64,000 nt of DNA from Ensifer adhaerens (lineage in GTDB: Bacteria > Pseudomonadota > Alphaproteobacteria > Rhizobiales > Rhizobiaceae), in the NCBI RefSeq assembly GCF_002007205.1, contig NZ_LAZS01000008.1, forward strand, positions 372,001 through 436,000, written 5' to 3'. A model generated the notes under the pieces. The model ran no database searches. It had not been told where the DNA came from and was given only the letters and a program-made list of their open reading frames with translations. Position numbers and translations under genes: made by a program. Each line of letters starts with the position of its first letter. Position 1 is the stretch's first letter. Shown here in pieces: positions 53,081 to 63,100 of the stretch.

Positions 53081-55147
53081 TCAGAGCGAAAGATGCAGTT
53101 TGCCCCCCTCGCTTTCCGCCGGCACGGCGCAGCAGATGAGCGCTTCGCCTTCGGCGACCGGGAAGGAAGGCTGCGAGGGGTAGGTCACGCTGCCCTCCAG
53201 CACCGGTGTCCGGCAGGAGCCGCAACTGCCGTTGCGGCAGCCGTATTCCGGGTTCAATCCCCGCGCCTCCGCCAGATCGAGCAGCGTGCCTTCGCCCGGC
53301 TGCCAGCGCGCCTCCTTGCTCGACCTGGCGAAGACGACGTGAACCGGGGTGGTGGCCGCCGGTGCCGTCGCCGGGGCGGAACCGCCGTCCGGCCGCCGTG
53401 TCAGCGACGACAGCCCGAAGGCCTCCGCGTGGATGCGGGCATCGGCCACGTTGAGCGCCCGCAGACCGTCATAGAGCGACTGGGTGAAGGCGGCAGGACC
53501 GCAGAGATAGAAATCGTAGTCGTCGAAGGGCAGGGTGGCCTTGAGATGGCTAAGGTCGATTCGACCGGCGATGTCGTATTCCCCGTTTTCGGCGGCCGTT
53601 GCGGGCTGGCTCAGCGCTCGCACCAGACGAATGTTGCCCTCGCCTTCCGCGACCAGATCGGCGATCTCCCGATCGAAGGCGCGCTCTTTCGGCGAACGGG
53701 CGGCCTGAAAGACCCAGGTCGGGCGCGTGCGCCGCTTGCGGCGGCTTTCGGCGACGATGTGCTTGAGCATGGCAAGGATCGGCGTGATGCCGACGCCGGC
53801 GCCGATCAGCACGGCGGGCCGCCGCTCGGTTCCGTCGATCGTGAAGCTGCCGGCAGGCGCCCGCGCCTCGATCCGATCGCCCGGCTTCAGCCCATGCAGG
53901 TGCCGGGAAGCCACTCCGTCCTTCTTGACGCTGATGCGGTAGAGATCATCCGTCGGCGCCGAGGACAGCGTATAGCTCCGGACGAGCGGCCTTTGACCGT
54001 CGTCGACGTTGATGCGAACGGGCAGGTGCTGGCCGGCCAGGTGGGCCATGAGCCCGACGCCGTCGTCCGGTTCGAGGTAGAGCGAGCGGATCGTCGTGCT
54101 CTCGTCTTCGACGCGGACGACGCGGAACGGGCGCCACGCATCGGCAAGGGCCGCGGCTTCAAGGCGGACCTTCGCCTGGTCCCAGTCACCGGTGGATGTG
54201 AGGCTCGGCGACCAGCCGCCCTCCTCGAAGCCCCAGCGGAGCGGCAGGCCATCCTCACGATAGACGACCTTTTCCGGTCGGAAGCGCCACAGGCGTTCGG
54301 CTCCTTGAAAGGCCGCCACCTCGGGCGAGGAAAGGATCACCTCGGCGCTGCCGGTCATCTGCAGCATGTCGCCGGTTGCAAAGTCGACGAACAGCAGTCC
54401 TGCGCGCGGATTGACCATGAAGTTGCCGAGCGTGTTGAAGAACAGGTTGCCGGAGAAATCTGGAATCGTCAGCACGCCGTCTTCGCCGATCTGCACGAAA
54501 CCGGCCTTGCCGCCGCGATGGGAGACGTCGACCTGCCGCTCGCCGGTGTCGAGGTCGACATAGGAGGCGACGAAGAAGGTATCGGCACTGGCGATGATTG
54601 CGCGCGTGCGGTCGTCCAAGGCGGAATGATGGACCGGCCGCACAGAAGCTGGCTGGTACGGATCGCGCGCAAAAGCGAACTGGCGAAGCTGGATATATTG
54701 CGGGCAGTTGCCGAAGCTCTGGCGGACGCGGAGCGTGAAGCCGTCGTCGCCGTCGCGTCGGATCGCGCCGTTCAGCCGGTTCCGGCGGCGGGTTTCGAGC
54801 TGGATGCCGAGCATCCCGACGGAGTGCGCGTCCTCCATGCCGGCGTCGGCCGGATCATCCCTGTCGCGCGGCAGCCGGACATCGAGGTTCCAGGCATCAG
54901 GCGCCTGCATGAAGCCGGGGGCTGCGGCTCGCATCGTCGCCCAGACATCGCCGTTCGCATCGACGGCCCCGAACATGGCGAAGGGCAGCATCGGGAAGAA
55001 TTGCTGGTGCTGCTCGGGCATGAAGCTGCGTACAAAATTGCGACCGGTCGCATCCATGCGCTCGGCGACGCCGAGGCTGCGTTGGATGGCAAGTTCGCCT
55101 TCGTGCCAGGGCGAACCCGGCTTCTTCTGTTGTGCGTTGTCCGGCAT
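53081..55147 (-). CDS. PNPOx-FNR-ferredoxin fusion oxidoreductase
   Basis: A 688-residue three-domain protein. Residues about 1-330 are a split-barrel flavin domain of the pyridoxamine-phosphate-oxidase type. About 345-570 is a ferredoxin-reductase-type FAD/NAD(P)H domain (RSYTLSSAP near 395, GAGVGITPILAML near 455, FYLCGPAAF near 560). The C-terminus is a plant-type 2Fe-2S domain with CRNGSCGSC near 645 and a last Cys in ICCAVP. It should pass electrons from NAD(P)H through FAD and Fe-S to the split-barrel flavin or an outside acceptor. The substrate is unknown. It is on the same strand as the GST gene upstream (62 bp). Confidence 0.85.
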   Translation of the reverse strand: MPDNAQQKKPGSPWHEGELAIQRSLGVAERMDATGRNFVRSFMPEQHQQFFPMLPFAMFGAVDANGDVWATMRAAAPGFMQAPDAWNLDVRLPRDRDDPADAGMEDAHSVGMLGIQLETRRRNRLNGAIRRDGDDGFTLRVRQSFGNCPQYIQLRQFAFARDPYQPASVRPVHHSALDDRTRAIIASADTFFVASYVDLDTGERQVDVSHRGGKAGFVQIGEDGVLTIPDFSGNLFFNTLGNFMVNPRAGLLFVDFATGDMLQMTGSAEVILSSPEVAAFQGAERLWRFRPEKVVYREDGLPLRWGFEEGGWSPSLTSTGDWDQAKVRLEAAALADAWRPFRVVRVEDESTTIRSLYLEPDDGVGLMAHLAGQHLPVRINVDDGQRPLVRSYTLSSAPTDDLYRISVKKDGVASRHLHGLKPGDRIEARAPAGSFTIDGTERRPAVLIGAGVGITPILAMLKHIVAESRRKRRTRPTWVFQAARSPKERAFDREIADLVAEGEGNIRLVRALSQPATAAENGEYDIAGRIDLSHLKATLPFDDYDFYLCGPAAFTQSLYDGLRALNVADARIHAEAFGLSSLTRRPDGGSAPATAPAATTPVHVVFARSSKEARWQPGEGTLLDLAEARGLNPEYGCRNGSCGSCRTPVLEGSVTYPSQPSFPVAEGEALICCAVPAESEGGKLHLSL

Positions 55148-55209
55148 GGTCGGGTGTCCCGGTTGAAACGAGGCCCCTGGGACGGCGGCGCCGTCCCAGG
55201 GGTGGTGGC

Positions 55210-55821
55210 TCAGGCGGCAAGGCCGACGGCGGTCTTCTGGAAGCCGACGAAGCCCGGCAGATGCTCGATGCGCGAAAGCCAGGCGCGCACATGGGCGTAG
55301 TCGGAAAGGTCAACATTGCCTTCGGGCGCGGCGGAGATGTAGCTGTAGAGCGAGATGTCGGCGATGGTCGGCCTTGCGCCCACGAGGAAGTCGTGGCCAG
55401 TGAGTTCGGCGTCGATCTGGGCAAGCACACGGTGCGCCCGGGCGATTGCGTCCTCGGCCTGCAGATTGGCGCCGAAGACCGTGACGAGACGCGCGGCGGC
55501 CGGACCGAAGGCGATGTCGCCGGCGGCAACCGAGAGCCATTTCTGCACTTTTGCCGCTGCGGCCGGATCTTCCGGCAGCCAGTCGATGCGGCCGAGCTTC
55601 TTGGCGAGATAGACGAGGATGGCGTTGCTGTCGGCGATGACCGTGCCCTCGTCGTCGAGCACCGGAACCTGGCCGAAGGGATTGAGCGCCAGGAACTCCG
55701 GCGCCTTGTGTGCCCGCGCCTTGAGATCGACGTCGATCAGCTCGTGCGGCACGCCGAGCAGCGACAGGAAGAGCTGCGCCCGGTGCGAGTGGCCGGAGAG
55801 CGGATGGCGGTAGAGTTTCAT
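55210..55821 (-). CDS. Glutathione S-transferase
   Basis: A 203-residue GST. The thioredoxin-like N-terminal half is [21 protein letters not shown] with the glutathione-binding [11 protein letters not shown] near residue 50 and [10 protein letters not shown] near 65, followed by the all-helical C-terminal half. It conjugates glutathione to electrophiles. It is divergent from the LysR gene and upstream of the fusion oxidoreductase on the same strand, so detoxification under LysR control is likely. Confidence 0.9.
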   Translation of the reverse strand: MKLYRHPLSGHSHRAQLFLSLLGVPHELIDVDLKARAHKAPEFLALNPFGQVPVLDDEGTVIADSNAILVYLAKKLGRIDWLPEDPAAAAKVQKWLSVAAGDIAFGPAAARLVTVFGANLQAEDAIARAHRVLAQIDAELTGHDFLVGARPTIADISLYSYISAAPEGNVDLSDYAHVRAWLSRIEHLPGFVGFQKTAVGLAA

Positions 55822-55967
55822 GGAAGATGTCCTCGAAGAGCTTGAGAACCGTCGCGGCCCTCCGGCGGTTCGGGATGAACCGCCTTCGAGATCAATCTAT
55901 GACTTTCCAATTTTCGGCAGTAGAATGCGACTTCGATAGTCTGATTTCCGAATATTGGAAGGATAAA

Positions 55968-56861
55968 ATGGACCGTCTCGACGCCATGGGGGTTCTGCTC
56001 GCCGTCATCGAAAACGGCAGCCTGTCGGCCGCCTCCCGGCACCTCAAGGTGCCGTTGGCCACGATCAGCCGGAAGGTCTCCGAGCTGGAAGCACATCTCG
56101 GAGCGCAGCTGATCACCAGGACCAACCGCAAGATCCTCCTGACCGAAGCGGGCCGAGCCTATGTCGAGGCCGCCAAGGAGATCCTCTCACGCGTCGAGGA
56201 AGCGGAACGGGTGGCGGCCGGCGAGTACAGCACGATCAAGGGCGACCTGACGGTCTCCGCGCCCATCGTCTTCGGGCGGCTGCATGTGCTTCCCGTCGTG
56301 GTCGACTTCCTCAAGGCCCACCCCCAGGTCGATATGCGCCTTGCCTTGGGCGACCGGTTTGCCAATCTCGTCGACGATCGCATCGACGTGGCGCTGAGGA
56401 TCGGAAACCTGCCCGACAGCAATCTCGTGGCGACGAAGCTCGGCACGGTGCGCCGGGTGGTCTATGCAAGCCCCGATTATGTCGCGCGGCACGGCGTGCT
56501 CCGGCACCCGAGCGAACTCGCCGATCACGATTGCATCACCTTCGAAAACGTCACGGCCGCCCATGTCTGGCGTTTCCTCGACGGCGGGCGCGAGCTGGCC
56601 GCGCCGATCCGGTCGCGGCTTGTCGTCAATACGGCGGAATCTGCCGTCGACGCGGCGATATCCGGTCTCGGGTTGACACGGGTACTTTCCTATCAGGTGG
56701 CGCGCCCGGTCGCCGATGGCCTGCTCGTTCCGCTGCTGGAGACCTTCGAGCACCCGGCGCTGCCGGTCCAGCTCGTCTATCTTCCCCAGGGGCTTGTGCC
56801 GATGAAGCTCAGGGCCTTCGTTGACTTCGTAGCCCCGCGGCTGCGGGCTATCCTGCGATAG
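55968..56861 (+). CDS. LysR-family regulator
   Basis: A 297-residue LysR regulator. The HTH is ENGSLSAASRHLKVPLATISRKVSELE (about residues 14-40), and the effector domain follows from about 85. I chose the ATG at 55968 because GGAAGGA lies before it and the HTH begins within 15 residues. It is divergent from the GST gene and likely controls GST and the fusion oxidoreductase. Confidence 0.9.
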   Translation: MDRLDAMGVLLAVIENGSLSAASRHLKVPLATISRKVSELEAHLGAQLITRTNRKILLTEAGRAYVEAAKEILSRVEEAERVAAGEYSTIKGDLTVSAPIVFGRLHVLPVVVDFLKAHPQVDMRLALGDRFANLVDDRIDVALRIGNLPDSNLVATKLGTVRRVVYASPDYVARHGVLRHPSELADHDCITFENVTAAHVWRFLDGGRELAAPIRSRLVVNTAESAVDAAISGLGLTRVLSYQVARPVADGLLVPLLETFEHPALPVQLVYLPQGLVPMKLRAFVDFVAPRLRAILR

Positions 56862-56872
56862 CCGGGCGGCGC

Positions 56873-57676
56873 CTAGTCCGCCTGATTGCGCTCGCCGGTC
56901 ATCGGTCTGATGTGGCGGGCATAGGTTCGGCCGACACGGATCTCGCTGCCGTCGGAGAGAAGGGCGATCAGCGCGGCGAAGGGCGCCTGCTTCAGCCCCA
57001 CGATACAGTCGCGGCGCACGATCGAACTGCGGTGCAGTCTCAGAAAACCCGCGGGATCGAGGCGGCGCTCCAGCGAGGCGAGGCTTTCGTGGTGCAGATA
57101 GGATCGACCTTCGACGTGAATGCGGACATAGTCGCGCTCCGCCTGAAAGCGCACGACCCGGTCGAGCGCGATGCGCACGAACTCTCCCCTGGATTTGATC
57201 CACAGGTCGCCCGCCTGGGTCTCGTGCTTGCGCAGCGCCTGGCGCAGCACCGTCACAGTTTCGTTGAGCTCAAGCACCCGTTCGGCACTGGTGCGCGCCG
57301 CAATCGCCACGCGGGCGCGTTCGATTGCCGTGCGCAGGCGGCTGGATTCGATCGGCTTGGTGACGTAGTCCACCGCCGCGGCTTCGAAGGCGCGAAGCGC
57401 ATAGTGGTCGAAGGCGGTCACGAACACGACCGCGGGTGCGTGGTTGCCCAGCCGCTCCAGGACATCGAAGCCGGTGCCGCCCGGCATCTGGATATCGAGC
57501 AGGATCGCGTCCGGCGAAAGTTCGGCGACCATGGAACAGGCCTGCTGCACGTTGCCGGCCGTTCCCACCACCTCGACGGCGGGCATGGCGCCGAGCAGGC
57601 GCAGAAGACGCCGCCGCGCCAGCGGCTCGTCGTCGATGACGAGGACGGAAAGCGGAACAGTCTGGATTTCGTTCAT
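56873..57676 (-). CDS. LytTR-type response regulator
   Basis: A 267-residue LytR/AlgR-family regulator. The receiver domain has the acidic pair in VIDDEPLAR and the phosphorylation Asp in PDAILLDIQMPGG (about residue 58), then Lys in YVTKPIE near 106. The C-terminal LytTR domain is residues about 160-260, with LWIKSRGEFVRIALDRVVRFQAE and LHRSSIVRRD. LytTR proteins bind two 9-bp direct repeats 12 bp apart; such repeats occur before both kinase genes. The start overlaps the upstream kinase stop (ATGA). Confidence 0.92.
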   Translation of the reverse strand: MNEIQTVPLSVLVIDDEPLARRRLLRLLGAMPAVEVVGTAGNVQQACSMVAELSPDAILLDIQMPGGTGFDVLERLGNHAPAVVFVTAFDHYALRAFEAAAVDYVTKPIESSRLRTAIERARVAIAARTSAERVLELNETVTVLRQALRKHETQAGDLWIKSRGEFVRIALDRVVRFQAERDYVRIHVEGRSYLHHESLASLERRLDPAGFLRLHRSSIVRRDCIVGLKQAPFAALIALLSDGSEIRVGRTYARHIRPMTGERNQAD

Positions 57677-58767
57677 GCGAGCCTCAGGGGCATGGTGATT
57701 GCAGCTCTGAAACGGTGGGGTGTCACGAGGCCCGAAACGCAGGCGCCGACACCCGGAAAACGCGCCTGGACGCGATCGGCGACGTTCTTCAGGCCGATCC
57801 CCGTGCCCGGTCGCCGTCCGGCTTCCGCCGCCGCCGCGAAGTCGTTTTCGACTGCGATCTCCAGCGCCTGGCCGACCTTGGCGGCGCTGATGACGATTTC
57901 CACCTGGTCCGGCGAGCGGCTGACCCCGTGCTTGACCGCGTTTTCAATCAGCGGCTGCAGGATGAGGCTTGGCACCAGCGCCTCTTCGAGACCGGTGTCG
58001 ATGTCCATCCGGAACCTCATCCGGTCAGAGTAGCGCTCGCCCTCGATATGGAGGTAGCCGGCCTGGAGCGCGAGTTCGTCGGCGAGCCGCACGTCATGCA
58101 ACGGATCGAGCTCCAGCGTGGTACGCAGAAAGTTGGACAGCGACATCACCATGCGCGTGGCGGCGAGCGTCTGCCCTTCCTCGATCAGGCCGGTGATGGA
58201 GTTCAGCGTGTTGAACAGGAAGTGCGGGTTGACCTGGTAGCGCAGCGCCCGCATCTGCGCGGCAAGCGCCTCCTCGCGGGTGATCGCCAGGCGCCGCTCG
58301 CGCTCGCGCAGCTCGAAACTGTAAAGCAGCGCGACGAAGAAGAAGGACCAGCCGACGAAGGTCGCCATGCTGTAGACCAGGGTGTAGCCGATGCTGGTCC
58401 AATCGGGCGTGATCGGGTCGGGGCGCAAGATGAAAAGATAGAGCAGAAAGTCGACGCCGGTGTTGGCGAAGGCGGCAACGAGAGCGGTCGTAAAGCCGAC
58501 GACGATCTTCAGCGCGATGTGCTGGCGGCGGACGCGAAACATCGCGGCTGCGATGCCATAGGAAAAGGCCATGCCGCAGGACATCAGCAGGAGCTTGCCC
58601 GGCGCCGACATGATCGGGTCGATCCCGAGGATCGCCCACAGAATGCTGCTGATCAGGAATTCCACGAACCAGTAGAGGAAGCCGAGCCAGAGCGTCGTGC
58701 GCCGCACGCTGGCGATATAGGCGCTTTCGTCCACCGATCTTGCATCATCCTCAGGTTTCATGGCCAT
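57673..58767 (-). CDS. LytS-type sensor histidine kinase, copy 1
   Basis: A 364-residue membrane sensor with four hydrophobic segments in about residues 25-150, then a His_kinase domain with the phosphorylation His in YQVNPHFLFNTLNSITG near residue 200, and an ATPase domain with ENAVKHGV near 290 and GTGIGLKNVADR near 325. It overlaps the LytTR regulator gene by 4 nt. It is a close paralogue of the kinase at 58894-59982 (same order and very similar motifs). A LytTR-type repeat pair lies 33 bp before its start. Confidence 0.9.
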   Translation of the reverse strand: MAMKPEDDARSVDESAYIASVRRTTLWLGFLYWFVEFLISSILWAILGIDPIMSAPGKLLLMSCGMAFSYGIAAAMFRVRRQHIALKIVVGFTTALVAAFANTGVDFLLYLFILRPDPITPDWTSIGYTLVYSMATFVGWSFFFVALLYSFELRERERRLAITREEALAAQMRALRYQVNPHFLFNTLNSITGLIEEGQTLAATRMVMSLSNFLRTTLELDPLHDVRLADELALQAGYLHIEGERYSDRMRFRMDIDTGLEEALVPSLILQPLIENAVKHGVSRSPDQVEIVISAAKVGQALEIAVENDFAAAAEAGRRPGTGIGLKNVADRVQARFPGVGACVSGLVTPHRFRAAITMPLRLA

Positions 58768-58799
58768 TTTTATCGTTCAACCGGCGGCCGATGTCGATT

Positions 58800-58829
58800 G
58801 CCGTTCGTCGGTCAAATCAAGCGGTTTGC
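58800..58829. promoter_or_regulatory. LytTR-type direct repeats before kinase copy 1
   Basis: GCCGTTCGT (58800-58808) and GCGGTTTGC (58821-58829) are two 9-bp direct repeats with a 12-bp spacer, so the GTT cores are exactly 21 bp (two helical turns) apart. This is the layout known for LytTR-domain sites. They lie 33 bp upstream of the kinase copy 1 start and point to autoregulation. Confidence 0.6.
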
Positions 58830-58893
58830 AGAAAGCCCCGGACTTTCGGCGGTTATCTGTTGTCGTTGGTCGGGGTGCCGCCGGTGACTGCTG

Positions 58894-59982
58894 TCAGGCC
58901 AGCCGCAACGGCATGGTGATCGCCGCCCGAAAGCGGTGCGGCGCGACAAGCCCGAAAATGAAGGCGCCGACCTCGGGAAACCGGGCCTTGATACGGTCGG
59001 CGACATTCTTCAGCCCGGTACCGGTTCCGGCGGGCTTATTCGCCCGGGGATCGTTCGCACGGTCGTTTTCGACAGAAAGTTCGAGCGTTTCGCCCTGCCT
59101 TGCGGCGCGGATCACGATCTCGACCATGCCGACCGAACCGCCGACGCCGTGCTTTATCGCGTTTTCGATCAGCGGCTGCAGAATGAGGCTCGGCACCAGT
59201 GCCCGCTCAAGGCCCGGCGCGATGTCGAGCTTGATCCGCATGCGGTCGGAGAAGCGTTCACCCTCGATGTTGAGATAGCCGAGCTGCAGGGCGAGTTCGT
59301 CGGCGAGACAGACGTCCTGCATTGGGTCGAGCTCGACTGTGGTGCGCAGGAAGGCCGAGAGCGAGAGCACCATGCGGCGGGCCGCCGTCGACGCACCTTC
59401 CTCGATCAGCCCGGCAATCGAGTTCAGGGTGTTGAACAGGAAGTGCGGATTGACCTGGTAGCGCAGCGCCCGCATCTGCGCCGTCAGCGCCTCTTCCCGG
59501 GTCACGGCAAGCCGGCGCTCCCGCTCGCGCAGCTCGTAGTTGGCCAGAAGGGCGATGTAGAGAAACGCCCATCCGTGAAACAGCGCCATGCAATAGATGA
59601 CGGTGTAGCCGACATTGGTCCAGTTGATCGCGCCCGGATCGCCATGCTCGATCAGGCCGTGACTGAGGAAATCGACGCTGGCATTGATTGCTGCAGCAAC
59701 GAGCGACAGGGCGGAGCCGAGCAGAAGCTTGAAGAGGATGGACCGGTTCCGGAAGCGAAAGAGCGCCGCTGCCATCGCATAGGACATGAGCGTCCCGTTC
59801 AGCATCAGGATCAGGGTGATCGGCGCGATCGCTATCGGGTCGTATCCGAGGAACGCCCAAAGCGTGTTGCTGATGACGAACTGAATGAACTGGTAGAGGA
59901 GCGCGAGAAAGAGCGTTGCCCGCCGAACGCTTGCGGCATACTCAGCCTCGTCAGGCAAAACCGTCTCATGTCCTCGCTCCAT
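58894..59982 (-). CDS. LytS-type sensor histidine kinase, copy 2
   Basis: A 362-residue paralogue of the kinase at 57673. There are four hydrophobic segments (about residues 24-145), the His in YQVNPHFLFNTLNSIAG near residue 200, ENAIKHGVGG near 290 and GTGTGLKNVADRIKARFP near 325. The membrane part differs more than the kinase part, suggesting a different signal. The gap to copy 1 is 126 bp and carries the LytTR-type repeats. It is divergent from the autotransporter, with a second set of such repeats in the gap. Confidence 0.9.
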   Translation of the reverse strand: MERGHETVLPDEAEYAASVRRATLFLALLYQFIQFVISNTLWAFLGYDPIAIAPITLILMLNGTLMSYAMAAALFRFRNRSILFKLLLGSALSLVAAAINASVDFLSHGLIEHGDPGAINWTNVGYTVIYCMALFHGWAFLYIALLANYELRERERRLAVTREEALTAQMRALRYQVNPHFLFNTLNSIAGLIEEGASTAARRMVLSLSAFLRTTVELDPMQDVCLADELALQLGYLNIEGERFSDRMRIKLDIAPGLERALVPSLILQPLIENAIKHGVGGSVGMVEIVIRAARQGETLELSVENDRANDPRANKPAGTGTGLKNVADRIKARFPEVGAFIFGLVAPHRFRAAITMPLRLA

Positions 59983-60020
59983 GCGAGGTTTTATCCTTCA
60001 AGTCCATACGGTTGTCGACC

Positions 60021-60050
60021 GCCGTTCGTCGCCGAAAACAAGCCGTTTGC
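60021..60050. promoter_or_regulatory. LytTR-type direct repeats between kinase copy 2 and autotransporter
   Basis: GCCGTTCGT (60021-60029) and GCCGTTTGC (60042-60050) form a direct repeat pair with a 12-bp spacer and 21-bp period, the same as at 58800. The flanking bases are also similar to those at 58780-58840, so this promoter region was duplicated with the kinase gene. It is positioned to act on both the leftward kinase and the rightward autotransporter. Confidence 0.62.
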
Positions 60051-60081
60051 AGAAAGCCACAGCCCTTCAACGCCACAATCT

Positions 60082-60098
60082 GCCGTTTGCAGAAAGCC
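60082..60098. repeat. Extra copy of the GCCGTTTGCAGAAAGCC element
   Basis: A third exact copy of GCCGTTTGCAGAAAGCC occurs here, 40 bp after the one at 60042. A reverse copy of its GCAGAAAGC core lies at 60107-60115 on the other strand. It could be an additional LytTR half-site for the autotransporter promoter. Confidence 0.5.
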
Positions 60099-60184
60099 GA
60101 ATTCTCGCTTTCTGCGGGCTTGCTATAGCCGCCCCATGACCCGTGCTTTCCCAGCGAATCCATTCGCTTGGAAGTTGTGCGCCC

Positions 60185-63100
60185 ATGAATGCAAAGGAAA
60201 AGGGGCAGACATTGAATATCTGTGCGAAGGCGGACGTTTTGAAGATCAACCTTCTGAGCTCGACGGCGCTTGGCCGTGCCGGCTTGCTCTCGCTGGCTCT
60301 GGCCGCAGTGCCGTTCGTGCCGTCGCCGGCGAAGGCCGTCGATCTGCTCGTGCCCACCGACACGACCTGGTCCAGCGACCATACGGTGAACGGCAAGCTG
60401 GTCGTGCGCGGCGGGCCGGCCGGCGCCACGCTGACGATCAACAACGGTGCCAAGGTTGAAAGCACCCACGGCTATATCGCCGACAGCAGAGGCTCGGTCG
60501 CGACCGTCGTCGTTTCCGGACCCGGTTCGTCCTGGGACATCGTCGACGCCAATCCGAACGGCTACCGCGCGCTCTTCATCGGCGGTTTCGAAAACGGCAT
60601 CTACGGCGGCAAGGGTACATTGATCGTCGAGAACGGCGGCAGGGTCTCCGCCAAGGAAACCTATGTCGGCTCCCTGCAGGAAGGCGATGGAACGCTCGTC
60701 GTGCGCGGCGCCGGCTCGATGCTCACCACCGACTACCTGGGCATCGCCGACGGCGCGCTGACGCTCAACACGGCCGCGGTCCGGATCGAGGACGGCGGTC
60801 TCGTCAACTCCAGGAAGACATATTTCGAAAACGGCACGGTTCTGGTCACCGGCGCTAATACGCGTTGGGTCAACACCGGCGAGCTCACGATCGGCGATAG
60901 CTTCACGGTCGAGAAGGGCGCCGTGGTTTCGACCAACACCGCCGTTCTGGAAGAAAATGAGAGCACCGACACGATCCAGGCTGTCATCGATGGCGCCGGC
61001 AGCGAGCTCAAGGTTGCTGACAAGTTGACGATCGGGGAAAGCGGCAGGGCCAATCTTTCCGTCGCCAACGGCGCCAAGCTTTCGGTCGGCGGCGACATCG
61101 TCCTTTCCGGTATCGGCGGCATCAACAACGAGGGCATGGGCAATCTGACGATCGGCGGCGGCGTCGACCTGAACAACATCGCCGAACCTGTTGCACGGCA
61201 GGCGCAAGGGGCCGGCACGGTCAACTCGTCCGCGAAGATCGATTTCGGGCCGCGCCGGGGCTACGTCAACTTCAACCATACGAACACGGGTTACGAATTC
61301 GGCAATGTCATGGTCGGCAAGGGCATGGTCTCGAATTTCTCCGGCGAGACCATCCTTACCGGTGACCTGTCGAAGTTCTATGGCAAGGTGAACGTTTCCG
61401 GCGGCAAGCTGGTGCTGAAGGGCAATGTCGACACGATCGACAATGACTCGGATAACGGCCCCTTGGACTATAGTGAGACCAACTTCGAGGTCACCAACGG
61501 CTCGCTGATTGTCGACGGTGCGACGGGACGCATCGAGGGCGACCGTTTCTATACCGGTGAAGTGAACGTCTGGGGCGAATCGAGGAGCAGTTCGGCTTTC
61601 GGCCGGCTTGGCGGCTCCGGCACGGTCGGCAACACCTATATCGACAAGAAGGCGATCATTTCGCCCGGCAACAATTCCACTGGCACGCTGACGATCATGG
61701 GTCGGCTGGATATGGCGAGCGGGTCGATTTATGAAGCCGATATCGCCGGTGACGGCCGCTCCGACCGCATCGTCGTCAAGAGCATCGCCACAAACGACAA
61801 CACCGGCATCGCGAAGATCGGCAGCGGCACCAATGTTCAGGTGACGGCGCTCGACGCCAACACCAGCTACAAAACCGGGCAGACCTACACGATCCTGACC
61901 GCCGACCGGGTAATCGAAGGAAAATTCGCCGAGGCGATCTCCAAGTCCGCCTTCCTCGAAGTGTCGCTCGACCAGCAGGAAAAGCAGGTCGATCTCAAGA
62001 TCAAGGTCAAGAACGGCGGTACGAAACCGGGAGAAGAACCCAAGCCGGGCGAGGAGCCGAAGCCAGGCGAACCGAAGCCGGGTGAGCCGGAACCGGGCGT
62101 CTTCGAAGGCGAGGCCTCCACCGGCAATCAACGCAAGACGGCGCTGGCGCTCAACACGCTCGCCCAGAGCGGCCCGTCGCTGGCGCTCTACAATGCCCTG
62201 ATCCTGCAGGATGGCGATGCGGCACGCCGCGCCTTCGACCTGTTGTCCGGCGAGGTCCACGCCTCGGCGCAGACGGCGCTGATCAATGACAGCAGCCTGT
62301 TGCGCAACGCCGCCAGCAACCGCATTCGCGATGCGTTCGGCGATGTGGGTGCGGCAAACGTTCCGGTTCTCGCCTACGGCCCGGAGGACAAGATCACGAC
62401 GGGTGCGGTTGCCGCCGTCAACGCCGTACCCGTCGCACCGCCCGCGATGGTCGGCTGGGGCCAGGTGTTCGGCTCCTGGACCAACAGCGACGGTAACGGC
62501 AATGCCGCAGGCCTTGACCAGTCGACCGGCGGTTTCATCACCGGCTTCGACGCGGCGGTTTCGGACAATGCGCTCGTCGGCATCATGGCCGGCTACAGCC
62601 GCACCAACTTCGACGTCGACAATCGCGCTGCCAGCGGCGACAGCGACAACTATCACCTCGGCGTTTATGGCGGCGGCCGGTGGGGCGACGTCGCACTGCG
62701 CTCCGGTCTTGCCTATACTTGGCATTCGATCAACACGTCGCGCAACGTCGCCTTCCCGGGTTTCAGCGATGAGCTGAAGGCCGATTACGACGCCGGCACC
62801 TTCCAGGCCTTCGGCGAGGTCGGTTACCGTATCGACCTGCCGAGTGTCGCCCTCGAGCCCTTCGCCAACCTCGCCTATGTCAGCCTGCACACCGACAGCT
62901 TCACCGAGCGCGGTGGTGCTGCGGCTCTGTCGACCCAGAGCAACACGACCGATACGACGTTCACGACGCTCGGTCTTCGCGCCTCGGCCCCGCTCAGCCT
63001 CGGCGCCACCGAAGCGAAGTTGCGCGGCATGCTCGGCTGGCAGCACGCCTTTGGCGACACGACGCCGTTCTCGACGATGGCGTTCGGCACGGGCAGCGCC

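Noticed and set aside
53093-55300. 735-codon plus-strand frame opposite the fusion oxidoreductase
   Set aside because: Antisense shadow of a strongly supported three-domain enzyme.
58869-58900. ACTGCTGTCAGG as a further parS-type site
   Set aside because: It does not fit GTTNNNNGCNNNNAAC and lies inside the end of a kinase gene region.
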